Positions 1 through 5,839 of a stretch of DNA of 8,183 bases are shown here, piece by piece. Origin of the DNA: Actinomycetota bacterium (GTDB lineage: Bacteria; Actinomycetota; Coriobacteriia; Coriobacteriales; RUG844); contig JAAXUU010000046.1 of the NCBI GenBank assembly GCA_013335845.1, positions 1 through 8,183 of the forward strand, written 5' to 3'. The translations under genes and the position numbers were made by a program. Under the pieces are notes generated by a model, which saw only the letters and a program-made list of their open reading frames with translations, was not told where the DNA came from and made no database searches. Position 1 is the first letter of the stretch. Each line of letters starts with the position of its first letter.

Positions 1-491
1 GTCGTATCATCAACGCCTCCTCAGAGTCATGGGTTGGTTTGATGGGAATGAGTGCCTATAGCGCCGCCTGCGCAGGAATCTGGTCGTTTACAAGGGCTAT
101 CGCCCAAGACCTTGACGGCACGGGCATTACGACCAATTCCTATAGCCCCAAAGCTAGGACTCGTAGCTGGTATAGCATGCTAGCCACGTACCGCTCACAG
201 GGAATCCCCGTGGATGCCATTGAAGAAGGCGCTCCTGAGGCCATGCGCTATACGGCAGACATCTTCGCACCTTTCTTCGCATATCTGGCTTCCGACTTCG
301 GGTCGAGCATCACCGGGTACCTCTTCGAGACAAATGCCGATGGACGATTGGCGATCTGGTCTGAGCCGGAGGTCATCAATGAGATATGGTCGGATTTGGG
401 CAAACCATGGGATATGGAGTCATTGAAGTCACAAGTACCACTGATGATCAGTGGGCGGGCACCAAATAGAACGACGCTGGAACTGCACTGA
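1..491 (+). CDS. Short-chain dehydrogenase/reductase, 5'-partial, catalytic Lys replaced by Cys
   Basis: This is the C-terminal part of a classical Rossmann-fold SDR, an NAD(P)-dependent alcohol/ketone oxidoreductase. The frame is open from base 3, so the true start lies upstream of the window; the TTG at 39 is only the first start-like codon inside the gene. Visible motifs are the IINASS strand with the catalytic Ser (codon 18-20), and the active-site Tyr (57-59) exactly 13 residues later, as in the family. The Lys of YxxxK is Cys instead (YSAAC, codon 69-71). The helix that follows (AGIWSFTRAIAQDL) is typical. The usual N-x-x-SPG loop reads NSYSPKARTR, with the Gly also changed. A C-terminal extension of about 60 residues after FLASD/TGY-like positions, ending in a KPWDMESLKSQVP segment, resembles the 17beta-HSD4-like SDR group. 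It ends in TGA, 38 nt before the MFS start, probably in the same operon. Family is certain; catalytic competence is doubtful. Confidence 0.88.
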   Translation, partial: RIINASSESWVGLMGMSAYSAACAGIWSFTRAIAQDLDGTGITTNSYSPKARTRSWYSMLATYRSQGIPVDAIEEGAPEAMRYTADIFAPFFAYLASDFGSSITGYLFETNADGRLAIWSEPEVINEIWSDLGKPWDMESLKSQVPLMISGRAPNRTTLELH

Positions 492-515
492 CCTACTGAC
501 GGGTTTGGGTTCTAT

Positions 516-522
516 AGGAGGG
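516..522 (+). promoter_or_regulatory. Ribosome binding site that decides the MFS start
   Basis: The sequence AGGAGGG is a near-perfect Shine-Dalgarno. It lies only 1 nt before the ATG at 524 but 8 nt (counted from AGGAGG) before the ATG at 530, so translation most likely begins at 530. Confidence 0.75.
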
Positions 523-529
523 AATGCAA

Positions 530-1690
530 ATGAAGGGTAAGATACATATATTGATAGCGATGTTCTCGATGCAATTCATCTTGAGCGCCAGCGGGGCTAT
601 CGCAAGCCCGTTGCTGCCGGTGATCGGAGCAGGACTGAAGGTGTCAGACCCGCTGATACTTGGGCTGATTATCACGTTGCCGACACTGACGCTCATCCCT
701 ACCAACCTGCTCTCCGGGGTGCTGGCGGCGAAGATGAGCAAAAAGACGCTGTTTCTCATCGGTGCGGTACTGTTCATAATCGGCGGGGTAGGGCCGATCT
801 TCACGTCGAGTATCGTCACGTTCCTCATACTGAGGGCGGTAATGGGCTTAGGAATCGGATTCGTCTTTCCATTGGGATTTGCTATGCTGCCGGATTACTT
901 CGAGGGCGACGCCCAGCAGACGGCTTCCGGAATATTCAACTCCGGCGGTCTTTTGGTAGCGGTGCCGCTTGCCATCAGCGCAGGGGTTATGGGCAGCAGT
1001 GACTGGCATCCAGCCTTCTGGTTGTATGCTCTAGCGATTATCCCTGTGGTCATGGTGCTCTTTATGATTCCCAAGCCGATCTATAAGGCCGAGGCCGTGG
1101 AAGAGAGTGAGAAGGCTGCGCCGCCACATGTAACCACGTACATCATCGCTGTAATCGGTTTGATTTTCTTTATCGGCACGACGGTTGCCACAGTGAACAA
1201 TTCGCTCTTCCTGGCTGACCTCGGATTGCCGACGGATCAGGTGACAGGACTTTCGGGGCTTGCGACCGCCTTGTTCGCGGTTGGTGGCTTCGTCGCGTCA
1301 CTGCTCTACGGGCCATTGGTGTTCAGGCTTGATAAATGGATGGGTCCGATTTTCTTCTCGTTGGGTGCCGTCGGTTTCATACTTACATTCATCTTCCCCT
1401 CGCCGGTTATGCTACTTGTATGCATGCTGCTCAGCGGCATCAGTGTGGGATCAACAGGTCCGGTGATGGTCATGGGTGCCATGGCAAAGTCCTACTGGTC
1501 TGTACCCTTGACCACGGCCATTGTGTTGACAGGGTTCAACCTTGGGCAGTTCCTATCACCGTTCGCAGTTAACCTGTTCTCGGTTATAGGGGGAGGCTCT
1601 TGGCCATTCGTGTTCCTCTGCGCAGGGATACTCATTGCGGCCATAGCCGTTTACTACATCGTTATAGCCGTAAAGCCGGAGCGAGCCTAG
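530..1690 (+). CDS. MFS transporter, 12 transmembrane segments
   Basis: This is a major facilitator superfamily permease in the cytoplasmic membrane, probably a proton-coupled importer or exporter of a small organic molecule. It is 386 residues long, usual for the family. Twelve hydrophobic segments can be counted, six on each side of a charged central loop (about residues 182-200, rich in E/K/P). Motif A sits between helices 2 and 3 as G63-VLAAKMSKK, and helix 4 carries the conserved Arg (R102 in ILRAVMGLGIG). There is no signal peptide beyond helix 1. I chose the start at 530 over 524 because of the spacing to AGGAGGG. It follows the SDR gene by 38 nt and precedes the 435-residue gene by 40 nt, so cotranscription is likely and its cargo may be the substrate or product of the neighbouring enzymes. 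The fold is clear; substrate and direction are unknown. Confidence 0.93.
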   Translation: MKGKIHILIAMFSMQFILSASGAIASPLLPVIGAGLKVSDPLILGLIITLPTLTLIPTNLLSGVLAAKMSKKTLFLIGAVLFIIGGVGPIFTSSIVTFLILRAVMGLGIGFVFPLGFAMLPDYFEGDAQQTASGIFNSGGLLVAVPLAISAGVMGSSDWHPAFWLYALAIIPVVMVLFMIPKPIYKAEAVEESEKAAPPHVTTYIIAVIGLIFFIGTTVATVNNSLFLADLGLPTDQVTGLSGLATALFAVGGFVASLLYGPLVFRLDKWMGPIFFSLGAVGFILTFIFPSPVMLLVCMLLSGISVGSTGPVMVMGAMAKSYWSVPLTTAIVLTGFNLGQFLSPFAVNLFSVIGGGSWPFVFLCAGILIAAIAVYYIVIAVKPERA

Positions 1691-1730
1691 CGCTTCGCTC
1701 ACCGCAAAGATCAAAGATTGGAGCAATGAG

Positions 1731-3038
1731 ATGCCAGACACAGAGAGGTTGATACCGAACAATACCTCGGATGTCGCCCAGATAGACGAGGACAGCGGTT
1801 TGCATCTGTTCCGTGGCATGATAACACCTTGGGACAAGATCAAGTCCTTCAAAGAGACCTACGAGTTCGTCGTTCGCCACGCAGCGATGTTCGCCGTGAC
1901 TTGGACGAACGCTAACAAGGTCATCGAGCCGGATTACGAGAAGCGCCAGAGCGCGATGAGCGATCAATGGGCTGAGGAGATGGACTTCATGTGGTCAGAG
2001 GATGACCCCATGGGAGCCAAGGGTATGTTCCTTGATCGTTTCGCCATTCCGCCTTTCATCAAGGAGGGCAGCTATTTGGCCGCCATCTATGCTGACAAGG
2101 GCGACGAGCAAACCCTGCTAGCGGGCCACATCTGGCAGGCTTCCAACGACCGATTTGAGAAGGAGATCCACTGGTGTCCCTTCGATATTGTGGGACCTGA
2201 GGCCTGCGACGTCTCTCAGGGAGGCGGCTCGCATTTCTGCATCGGATTATCCGGCCAACCTCTGAACACCTTCAACCCTGAGCGCAAAGGCTGCGGCGAT
2301 AGGTACTGCCATGTGGTACAGGAGACCCGCGATAAGTACGACGAGCATCCAAACGCAGATGGCTACGAATGGGAGCACTGGGGACCGCCCGTGTCCGGTA
2401 TGCGCAAAGAGGGAGCCGAGCCGATCAAGACCGAGTGCGAGCACCTGACAACCGGCACCTATTATTCACCCACAGGTACAAAGTGGACGACCGGCGAACT
2501 ATACCGTGACTTCACCATGTGGCCGATGGCCTACTCGACCACGGTCATCGGAGGTCTGCGTCGCACCGGGAAGTTCGACGATCCCGCCACCATGGAGATT
2601 GTCAAGGTCATGTTCGATACCGCAGGCAAGATGCAATTCGCGGAGTGGAACACCCGCAAGTCCATTCGCGAGTGGCTCGGCGTACCGGAGAGTGTGGAAG
2701 ACGGTCGCGTACTGGGCGGTTACATCTCCATGATCTTTCAAGCTCGCTCGTTGGAGTGGAGGTTCGCAGAGTTCAGTGAGGAACGCGTCGTTATCGACAC
2801 CGATCGCGTGACCTTCGAGATGTTCGGCCAGTACCCTGAACTGACCCCGGCATATATAGCTTACTTCGATGCGATGGCTAAAGTGTTGGTGAACACCGAG
2901 TGGATTGTCAGGCTGGATGAGGAGAACGCACCCGAGGGTATGGCCCGCTTCGTGATTGAGAAGGGGTTGTACGGCTTCCGCCGTCAGAAGCCCGGGTACA
3001 CCTTTGACGATGGAAGTGAGGTATGTGATGCTGATTAG
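1731..3038 (+). CDS. Uncharacterised 435-residue protein, apparent internal duplication, cysteine cluster
   Basis: I do not recognise this family with certainty. The protein is soluble-looking, with no signal peptide or membrane segment, and is acidic and rich in Trp. Its first half has a cluster of cysteines in short motifs: WC149P, AC159D, FC170 and C188GDRYC193. This could bind a metal or supply a nucleophile. The second half lacks these cysteines yet follows the same order of motifs: FAIPPFIKEGSYLAAIY (104-120) against LGVPESVEDGRVLGGYI (316-332), and YDEHPNADGYEWEH (203-216) against LDEENAPEGMARFVIEK (395-411). That suggests two copies of a ~200-residue domain, one degenerate. By eye the CP...C...C layout recalls the L-2-amino-thiazoline-4-carboxylic acid hydrolase-like group (PF14196), but this is only a resemblance. 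The start at 1731 is set by GGAG 7 nt upstream. The gene overlaps the GcvT-like gene by 11 nt, implying translational coupling and a shared task. Confidence 0.85.
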   Translation: MPDTERLIPNNTSDVAQIDEDSGLHLFRGMITPWDKIKSFKETYEFVVRHAAMFAVTWTNANKVIEPDYEKRQSAMSDQWAEEMDFMWSEDDPMGAKGMFLDRFAIPPFIKEGSYLAAIYADKGDEQTLLAGHIWQASNDRFEKEIHWCPFDIVGPEACDVSQGGGSHFCIGLSGQPLNTFNPERKGCGDRYCHVVQETRDKYDEHPNADGYEWEHWGPPVSGMRKEGAEPIKTECEHLTTGTYYSPTGTKWTTGELYRDFTMWPMAYSTTVIGGLRRTGKFDDPATMEIVKVMFDTAGKMQFAEWNTRKSIREWLGVPESVEDGRVLGGYISMIFQARSLEWRFAEFSEERVVIDTDRVTFEMFGQYPELTPAYIAYFDAMAKVLVNTEWIVRLDEENAPEGMARFVIEKGLYGFRRQKPGYTFDDGSEVCDAD

Positions 3039-4026
3039 CACAGATGCAAGCGTCAAGGCACAACACGATGCCGTGCGCAACTTCGTGGGCTTCTATGACT
3101 TTACCCACAAACTGCTGGAAGTCACCGGTGAGGATGCCGCAGCTTTCCTGGATTACATTTTTGTGGCCGATATCGCCAACCTTGCGGCTGGAAAAGCCCG
3201 CTACACCACCATGCTGGATGAGAAAGGTTTGATTATCGACGATGTAATCGTCTTCCATCTGGCGGATGGCCTTTACTGGGTGTCAACGCTGTTTGTAGAG
3301 GAGCTGATCCGCTGGCTTGACGCGCATAAAAAAGGTTATGCCGTGAAGTACAAGAACATTACGGATGATTGGAAGATGTACTCTATCCAGGGACCGAAGG
3401 CAAAAGAGCTGGTAAACGTTGTGGTGGAGAGTCCGGTGGATGATTTGAAGTTCTTCTCCATCGTCGACAACTCCATGGGTGATGCGCCGGTGAAGGTAGC
3501 ACGTAGCGGATATACCGGCGAGAAGGTAGGCTACGAGATCTACATCGCCGCGGACAATGTCGAGCTGCTGGAATCGAAGCTCGCATCTGAGGCGGAAAAG
3601 ATCGGTGGTATTCAGGTCACCGAGGTGGATGTTATGGCCTACACGTTAGCTACAGAGGCAGGTTTCATCCTGATGACCGATGTACTGGAGTGCAATCCGT
3701 TTGAAGTCGGGTTCGAGAAGACCGTCAATTTTGATAAAGACTTCATTGGCAAGAGCGCTTTGGAGCTTATCTGTGAAGTGCCGCCGTCACGTACGCTCCT
3801 AGGCTTCACGGTCGAGGATGACGAGGCTAGGATCTACGGCGGTTGGAAAGGTCACCTTGTATTAAAGGGCAGCGAAAAGGTCGGACGGGTTACCAAGTAT
3901 ACCCGAGGCTTCACTGCTGGCAAGAATATCGGGTATGCGCTTGTGGAGACCGCGAAGGCTAAAGTCGGGGACACTGTGACAATCAGTGGTGTTCCGGCAG
4001 TTCTTACCGATCGCAATTTCATCTGA
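3028..4026 (+). CDS. GcvT-family folate-binding protein (aminomethyltransferase/DmdA-like demethylase)
   Basis: This is a cytosolic protein of the aminomethyltransferase fold, whose members pass a one-carbon group from a substrate to tetrahydrofolate. It is 332 residues long, shorter than the ~360 of glycine-cleavage GcvT. Family signatures are GLIIDDVIVF (67-76), which carries the Asp corresponding to the catalytic aspartate of GcvT; IQGPKAKELV (120-129); the folate-site loop ARSGYTGEKVGYEIYI (158-173); and ATEAG (208-212) followed by NPFEVGFEKTV and DFIGKSAL (238-245). A C-terminal beta-barrel ends with GYALVE and a KVGDTVTI strand. The EAG motif is preceded by Thr where GcvT has Arg-Leu, so the substrate site differs. 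I chose ATG 3028 (GAGG 6 nt upstream); ATG 3010 is possible but lies further inside the upstream gene. With no gcvH/gcvP/lpd nearby, a dedicated demethylase or methyltransferase for a methylated compound is more likely than glycine cleavage. It is probably the last gene of the operon. Confidence 0.9.
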   Translation: MLISTDASVKAQHDAVRNFVGFYDFTHKLLEVTGEDAAAFLDYIFVADIANLAAGKARYTTMLDEKGLIIDDVIVFHLADGLYWVSTLFVEELIRWLDAHKKGYAVKYKNITDDWKMYSIQGPKAKELVNVVVESPVDDLKFFSIVDNSMGDAPVKVARSGYTGEKVGYEIYIAADNVELLESKLASEAEKIGGIQVTEVDVMAYTLATEAGFILMTDVLECNPFEVGFEKTVNFDKDFIGKSALELICEVPPSRTLLGFTVEDDEARIYGGWKGHLVLKGSEKVGRVTKYTRGFTAGKNIGYALVETAKAKVGDTVTISGVPAVLTDRNFI

Positions 4027-4060
4027 TTGAAGAAGGAGAAAGCGTTACCCTTCTCTATTT

Positions 4061-4092
4061 GTGACCGCCGTCAGTGTCCTAACGGCGGTCAC
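4061..4092 (+). terminator. Strong hairpin after the first operon
   Basis: The arms GTGACCGCCGT (4061-4071) and ACGGCGGTCAC (4082-4092) are an 11-bp perfect inverted repeat with a 10-nt loop, 34 nt after the GcvT-like stop. Neither strand has a run of T after the stem, so it is not a textbook intrinsic terminator. It may still end transcription or protect the 3' end of the mRNA. Confidence 0.55.
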
Positions 4093-4284
4093 GACTGTAT
4101 CGGGTTCTCGGATGGGCTATCGCGAAAAGCGCCAGTCTGGTCTACCTCCTTTCCGAGATGAAATTGAGATAACGCTAGACTGGAGTAGGAGACAGGGTGT
4201 GTTGTCAGCCAAAGAGTCTTAAATTGAGCAAATCGGGGACTTTCTATATAGCGCCCAAGTGGTAGGATGATGTTTAATGTTCTC
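4093..4284 (+). other. Intergenic leader with a weak inverted repeat, no gene seen
   Basis: No plausible gene occurs between the hairpin and the tetR promoter. The only structure noticed is the pair CCAGTCT (4132-4138) and AGACTGG (4177-4183), 7-bp arms 38 nt apart. This could form a long-loop hairpin or two half-sites, but it is within what chance allows. Confidence 0.4.
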
Positions 4285-4303
4285 ATACGAATGAAGTATA
4301 AAT
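4274..4303 (+). promoter_or_regulatory. Putative promoter of the tetR-family gene
   Basis: A good -10 box, TATAAAT, lies at 4297-4303. At a 17-nt spacing upstream is TTAATG (4274-4279), a poor -35 match (3 of 6). A start site near 4310 would give a leader of about 20 nt, with the ribosome binding site AAGGTGAG at 4317-4324. The weak -35 box and the near-palindrome in the spacer fit a regulated promoter. Confidence 0.5.
4285..4302. promoter_or_regulatory. Candidate TetR operator in the tetR promoter spacer
   Basis: The site ATACGAAT-GAA-GTATAA contains the 4-bp inverted repeat ATAC/GTAT. It shares ATACGAAT and GT(A/G)TAA with the palindrome at 5093-5108, read on the minus strand as ATACGAATTCGTGTAA. 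It overlaps the -10 box, which is where an autoregulating repressor would bind. Binding is inferred. Confidence 0.4.
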
Positions 4304-4328
4304 TGTGGTATAGAGCAAGGTGAGTTCT

Positions 4329-5012
4329 ATGAAAAGTCTCAAGCCTCTTTCTCGTTCCCAGAATGCCTTCATAGGTGCGCTTGTCTCATTGCTCAGGGAG
4401 AAGGATTTCGAATCGATCCGAGTCTCGGAGATCATCAGGCGATCTGGGTACAGCCGCGGCTCTTTCTATTCTCACTACTACGATAAATACAATCTCATCG
4501 AGAAGATCTTTGATCGCGAGATGCTCATCTATATGGATTTCTCCTACGAGTACTCCAAGGCTATCGAGATGCTCGAAGATAAGGAATCTCAGATCGCGGT
4601 CATAACCGGCCACATGCGTCATATCTATGAGAACCTCGACCTGTACGATGTTATGCTCGAAAATCGCTTACCGGTTCCTCCAATAAAAGAGGTCACACAG
4701 TTGATCAAGGCTCAGCTCTTCGACGGTATCTCAGCATCTGTCGAAACGGAGAACGAGGACTTCGATCAAGATATGTATGATTACATCCAATTGAGCAACA
4801 GTTTCCTCTTCATCGAATATTGGCGTCTCAACGATTATTCGTTCACCCCGGAAGAAATGGCCGGGAAGATCCATGCGATAATCTCTGTTCAACCCTATGT
4901 GTTCGATGCGAAGTTGCCGCCGGAGACCAAAAGGGACATCTACGCACTCTCAAAGAATGATCTTGATATGATGCGGAGATTGAGCAGTTGGAAGAAGTCG
5001 ATCTCTTCGTGA
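4329..5012 (+). CDS. TetR/AcrR-family transcriptional regulator
   Basis: This is a one-component DNA-binding regulator, 227 residues from the ATG at 4329. The N-terminal helix-turn-helix is textbook: FESIRVSEIIRRSGYSRGSF (27-46) followed by YSHYYDKYNLIEKIF, matching the TetR pattern of V-x-x-I-a-x-x-a-G-x-s-r-g-s-F-Y-x-H-F-x-x-K-x-x-L. The remaining helical part is the dimer and ligand domain. Its end, FIEYWRLNDYSFTPEEMAGKI, has the W...sPeEmA pattern of the TetR_C_8 (PF14278) type. ATG 4329 is preferred to the GTG at 4320 because AAGGTGAG (4317-4324) overlaps that GTG and is well placed for the ATG. The gene stands alone between two operator-like sites, with its own promoter and a terminator. 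It probably represses itself and one or both flanking units in response to their substrate. Family certain; targets inferred. Confidence 0.93.
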   Translation: MKSLKPLSRSQNAFIGALVSLLREKDFESIRVSEIIRRSGYSRGSFYSHYYDKYNLIEKIFDREMLIYMDFSYEYSKAIEMLEDKESQIAVITGHMRHIYENLDLYDVMLENRLPVPPIKEVTQLIKAQLFDGISASVETENEDFDQDMYDYIQLSNSFLFIEYWRLNDYSFTPEEMAGKIHAIISVQPYVFDAKLPPETKRDIYALSKNDLDMMRRLSSWKKSISS

Positions 5013-5038
5013 ACCCGCACCACAGCGTCGATCCCCGA

Positions 5039-5072
5039 AGACCCTCTTGAATATTGCGGAGGGCCTTTTTTT
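5039..5072 (+). terminator. Rho-independent terminator of tetR
   Basis: The stem AGACCCTC (5039-5046) with GAGGGCCT (5059-5066) makes 7 pairs with one A-C mismatch and a 12-nt loop. It runs directly into a tract of seven T (5066-5072), 27 nt after the regulator's stop codon. Confidence 0.85.
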
Positions 5073-5092
5073 CTGAGATTGCCTGAACAACT

Positions 5093-5108
5093 TACACGAA
5101 TTCGTATA
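5093..5108. promoter_or_regulatory. Operator-like palindrome downstream of tetR
   Basis: TACACGAATTCGTATA is a 16-bp palindrome with a perfect 10-bp core (ACGAATTCGT, 5096-5105) and a single mismatched pair (C5095/A5106). It lies after the tetR terminator and 132 nt before the decayed reading frame, in a position to control the downstream unit. Its half-site matches the one in the tetR promoter. Regulator assignment is inference. Confidence 0.5.
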
Positions 5109-5239
5109 CATCTGAACATTTGGCCGGGAGGCGTTTATTCCTGTCCCTCTTTCCATGTGGTATCAATGCATATATCGGGCTCCGGGCATCAGAGATGGAG
5201 TTGAATCGTTCATTTTTCTAGACAGGGAGAGGTGTAGAT

Positions 5240-5677
5240 ATGTAGGACGAGAACAGTAATCACATCCATTACTTCAATGAAGATTTCGAGAAGACCAAGA
5301 AAGTCATGCTGGGCCGTGAGTCGAACTTCTTCTACGACCATACGCCTGAGGCGGGCGTCATCTGCAGTTTTAGGAACTTTCGCCATGGCTGGCAGATCAT
5401 ATCCGTCACCGATTCGACCAAGGTTTGGGGCGCGTTCGATTCTGAGACTATGAAGAAGGGTATTCATACCCTCTCTTGCCAAGTTAAGAACATAAAGGAG
5501 TCCAAGCCGGATAGGGAGGCTCTTGTTTGTAAGGTCGTCTGTGAGCGCGTTGAGGTTACCTAGGGCCTGAAATTTTGCACCTTCGACACTTTTAAGGACC
5601 TCGGCTTCTATGGGGAGCTTCATCAGTACGTAGATATGCATGGCTACGGCTACAACAAGACGGATGTCGTCTACTAA
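5240..5677 (+). pseudogene. Decayed small gene with in-frame amber stops, function not recognised
   Basis: An ATG at 5240, with GGGAGAGG (5224-5231) 8 nt upstream, is followed at once by TAG (5243-5245). The same frame then runs coding-like to a second TAG (5561-5563), and on to a TAA at 5675-5677 that may be the natural end. Ignoring the two ambers gives about 145 residues. Residues include HYFNEDFEKTKKVMLGRESN, PEAGVICSFRNF, GWQIISVTDSTKVWGAFDS and, after the second stop, GLKFCTFDTFKDLGFYGELH. Codon choice (mostly C/G in third position) and amino acid mix are protein-like throughout, and no frameshift is needed. Both ambers are one C-to-T change from CAG (Gln). An 85-residue fragment from ATG 5306 could still be made, but it lacks a good ribosome binding site. 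I cannot assign a family. It sits upstream of the enoate reductase in the same reading frame. Confidence 0.6.
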
Positions 5678-5839
5678 CTCGATAAAAATGTGGCTGCAGT
5701 CGTACGACAATACCGAACAGTTGCAGTAGGTAACAATTTCGCAGAGATGACATCGTCGATCTGCGACATCGAATCGATACGGCTTCTTTTCCAAGGGTCC
5801 GCTTTTATCTCTTGGAATTATCACGAACAGGAGAGCATC
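5678..5839 (+). promoter_or_regulatory. Leader of the reductase gene with a short palindrome and a direct repeat
   Basis: This 162-nt stretch is open in the reductase frame but has no start with a ribosome binding site before 5840, so I treat it as a leader. It holds the perfect 10-bp palindrome GTCGTACGAC (5699-5708) and an imperfect direct repeat: GACATCG-TCGAT (5749-5760) and GACATCG-AATCGAT (5765-5778). Any regulatory role is a guess. No convincing -35/-10 pair was found. Confidence 0.3.

Noticed and set aside
2499..3080. 193-codon open frame on the minus strand within the 435-residue gene
   Set aside because: Antisense shadow; the plus-strand gene has a ribosome binding site, operon context and internal motif repetition.
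3028..4026. Glycine cleavage T protein (gcvT proper)
   Set aside because: No gcvH, gcvP or lpd nearby, the protein is shorter than usual, and the residue before the EAG motif differs, so I kept only the family-level name.
4032..4056. Small hairpin and AAGGAG ribosome-binding-like sequence after the GcvT-like stop
   Set aside because: AAGGAG is not followed by any start codon at a usable distance, and the 5-6 bp stems have large loops; purine-rich coincidence is likely.
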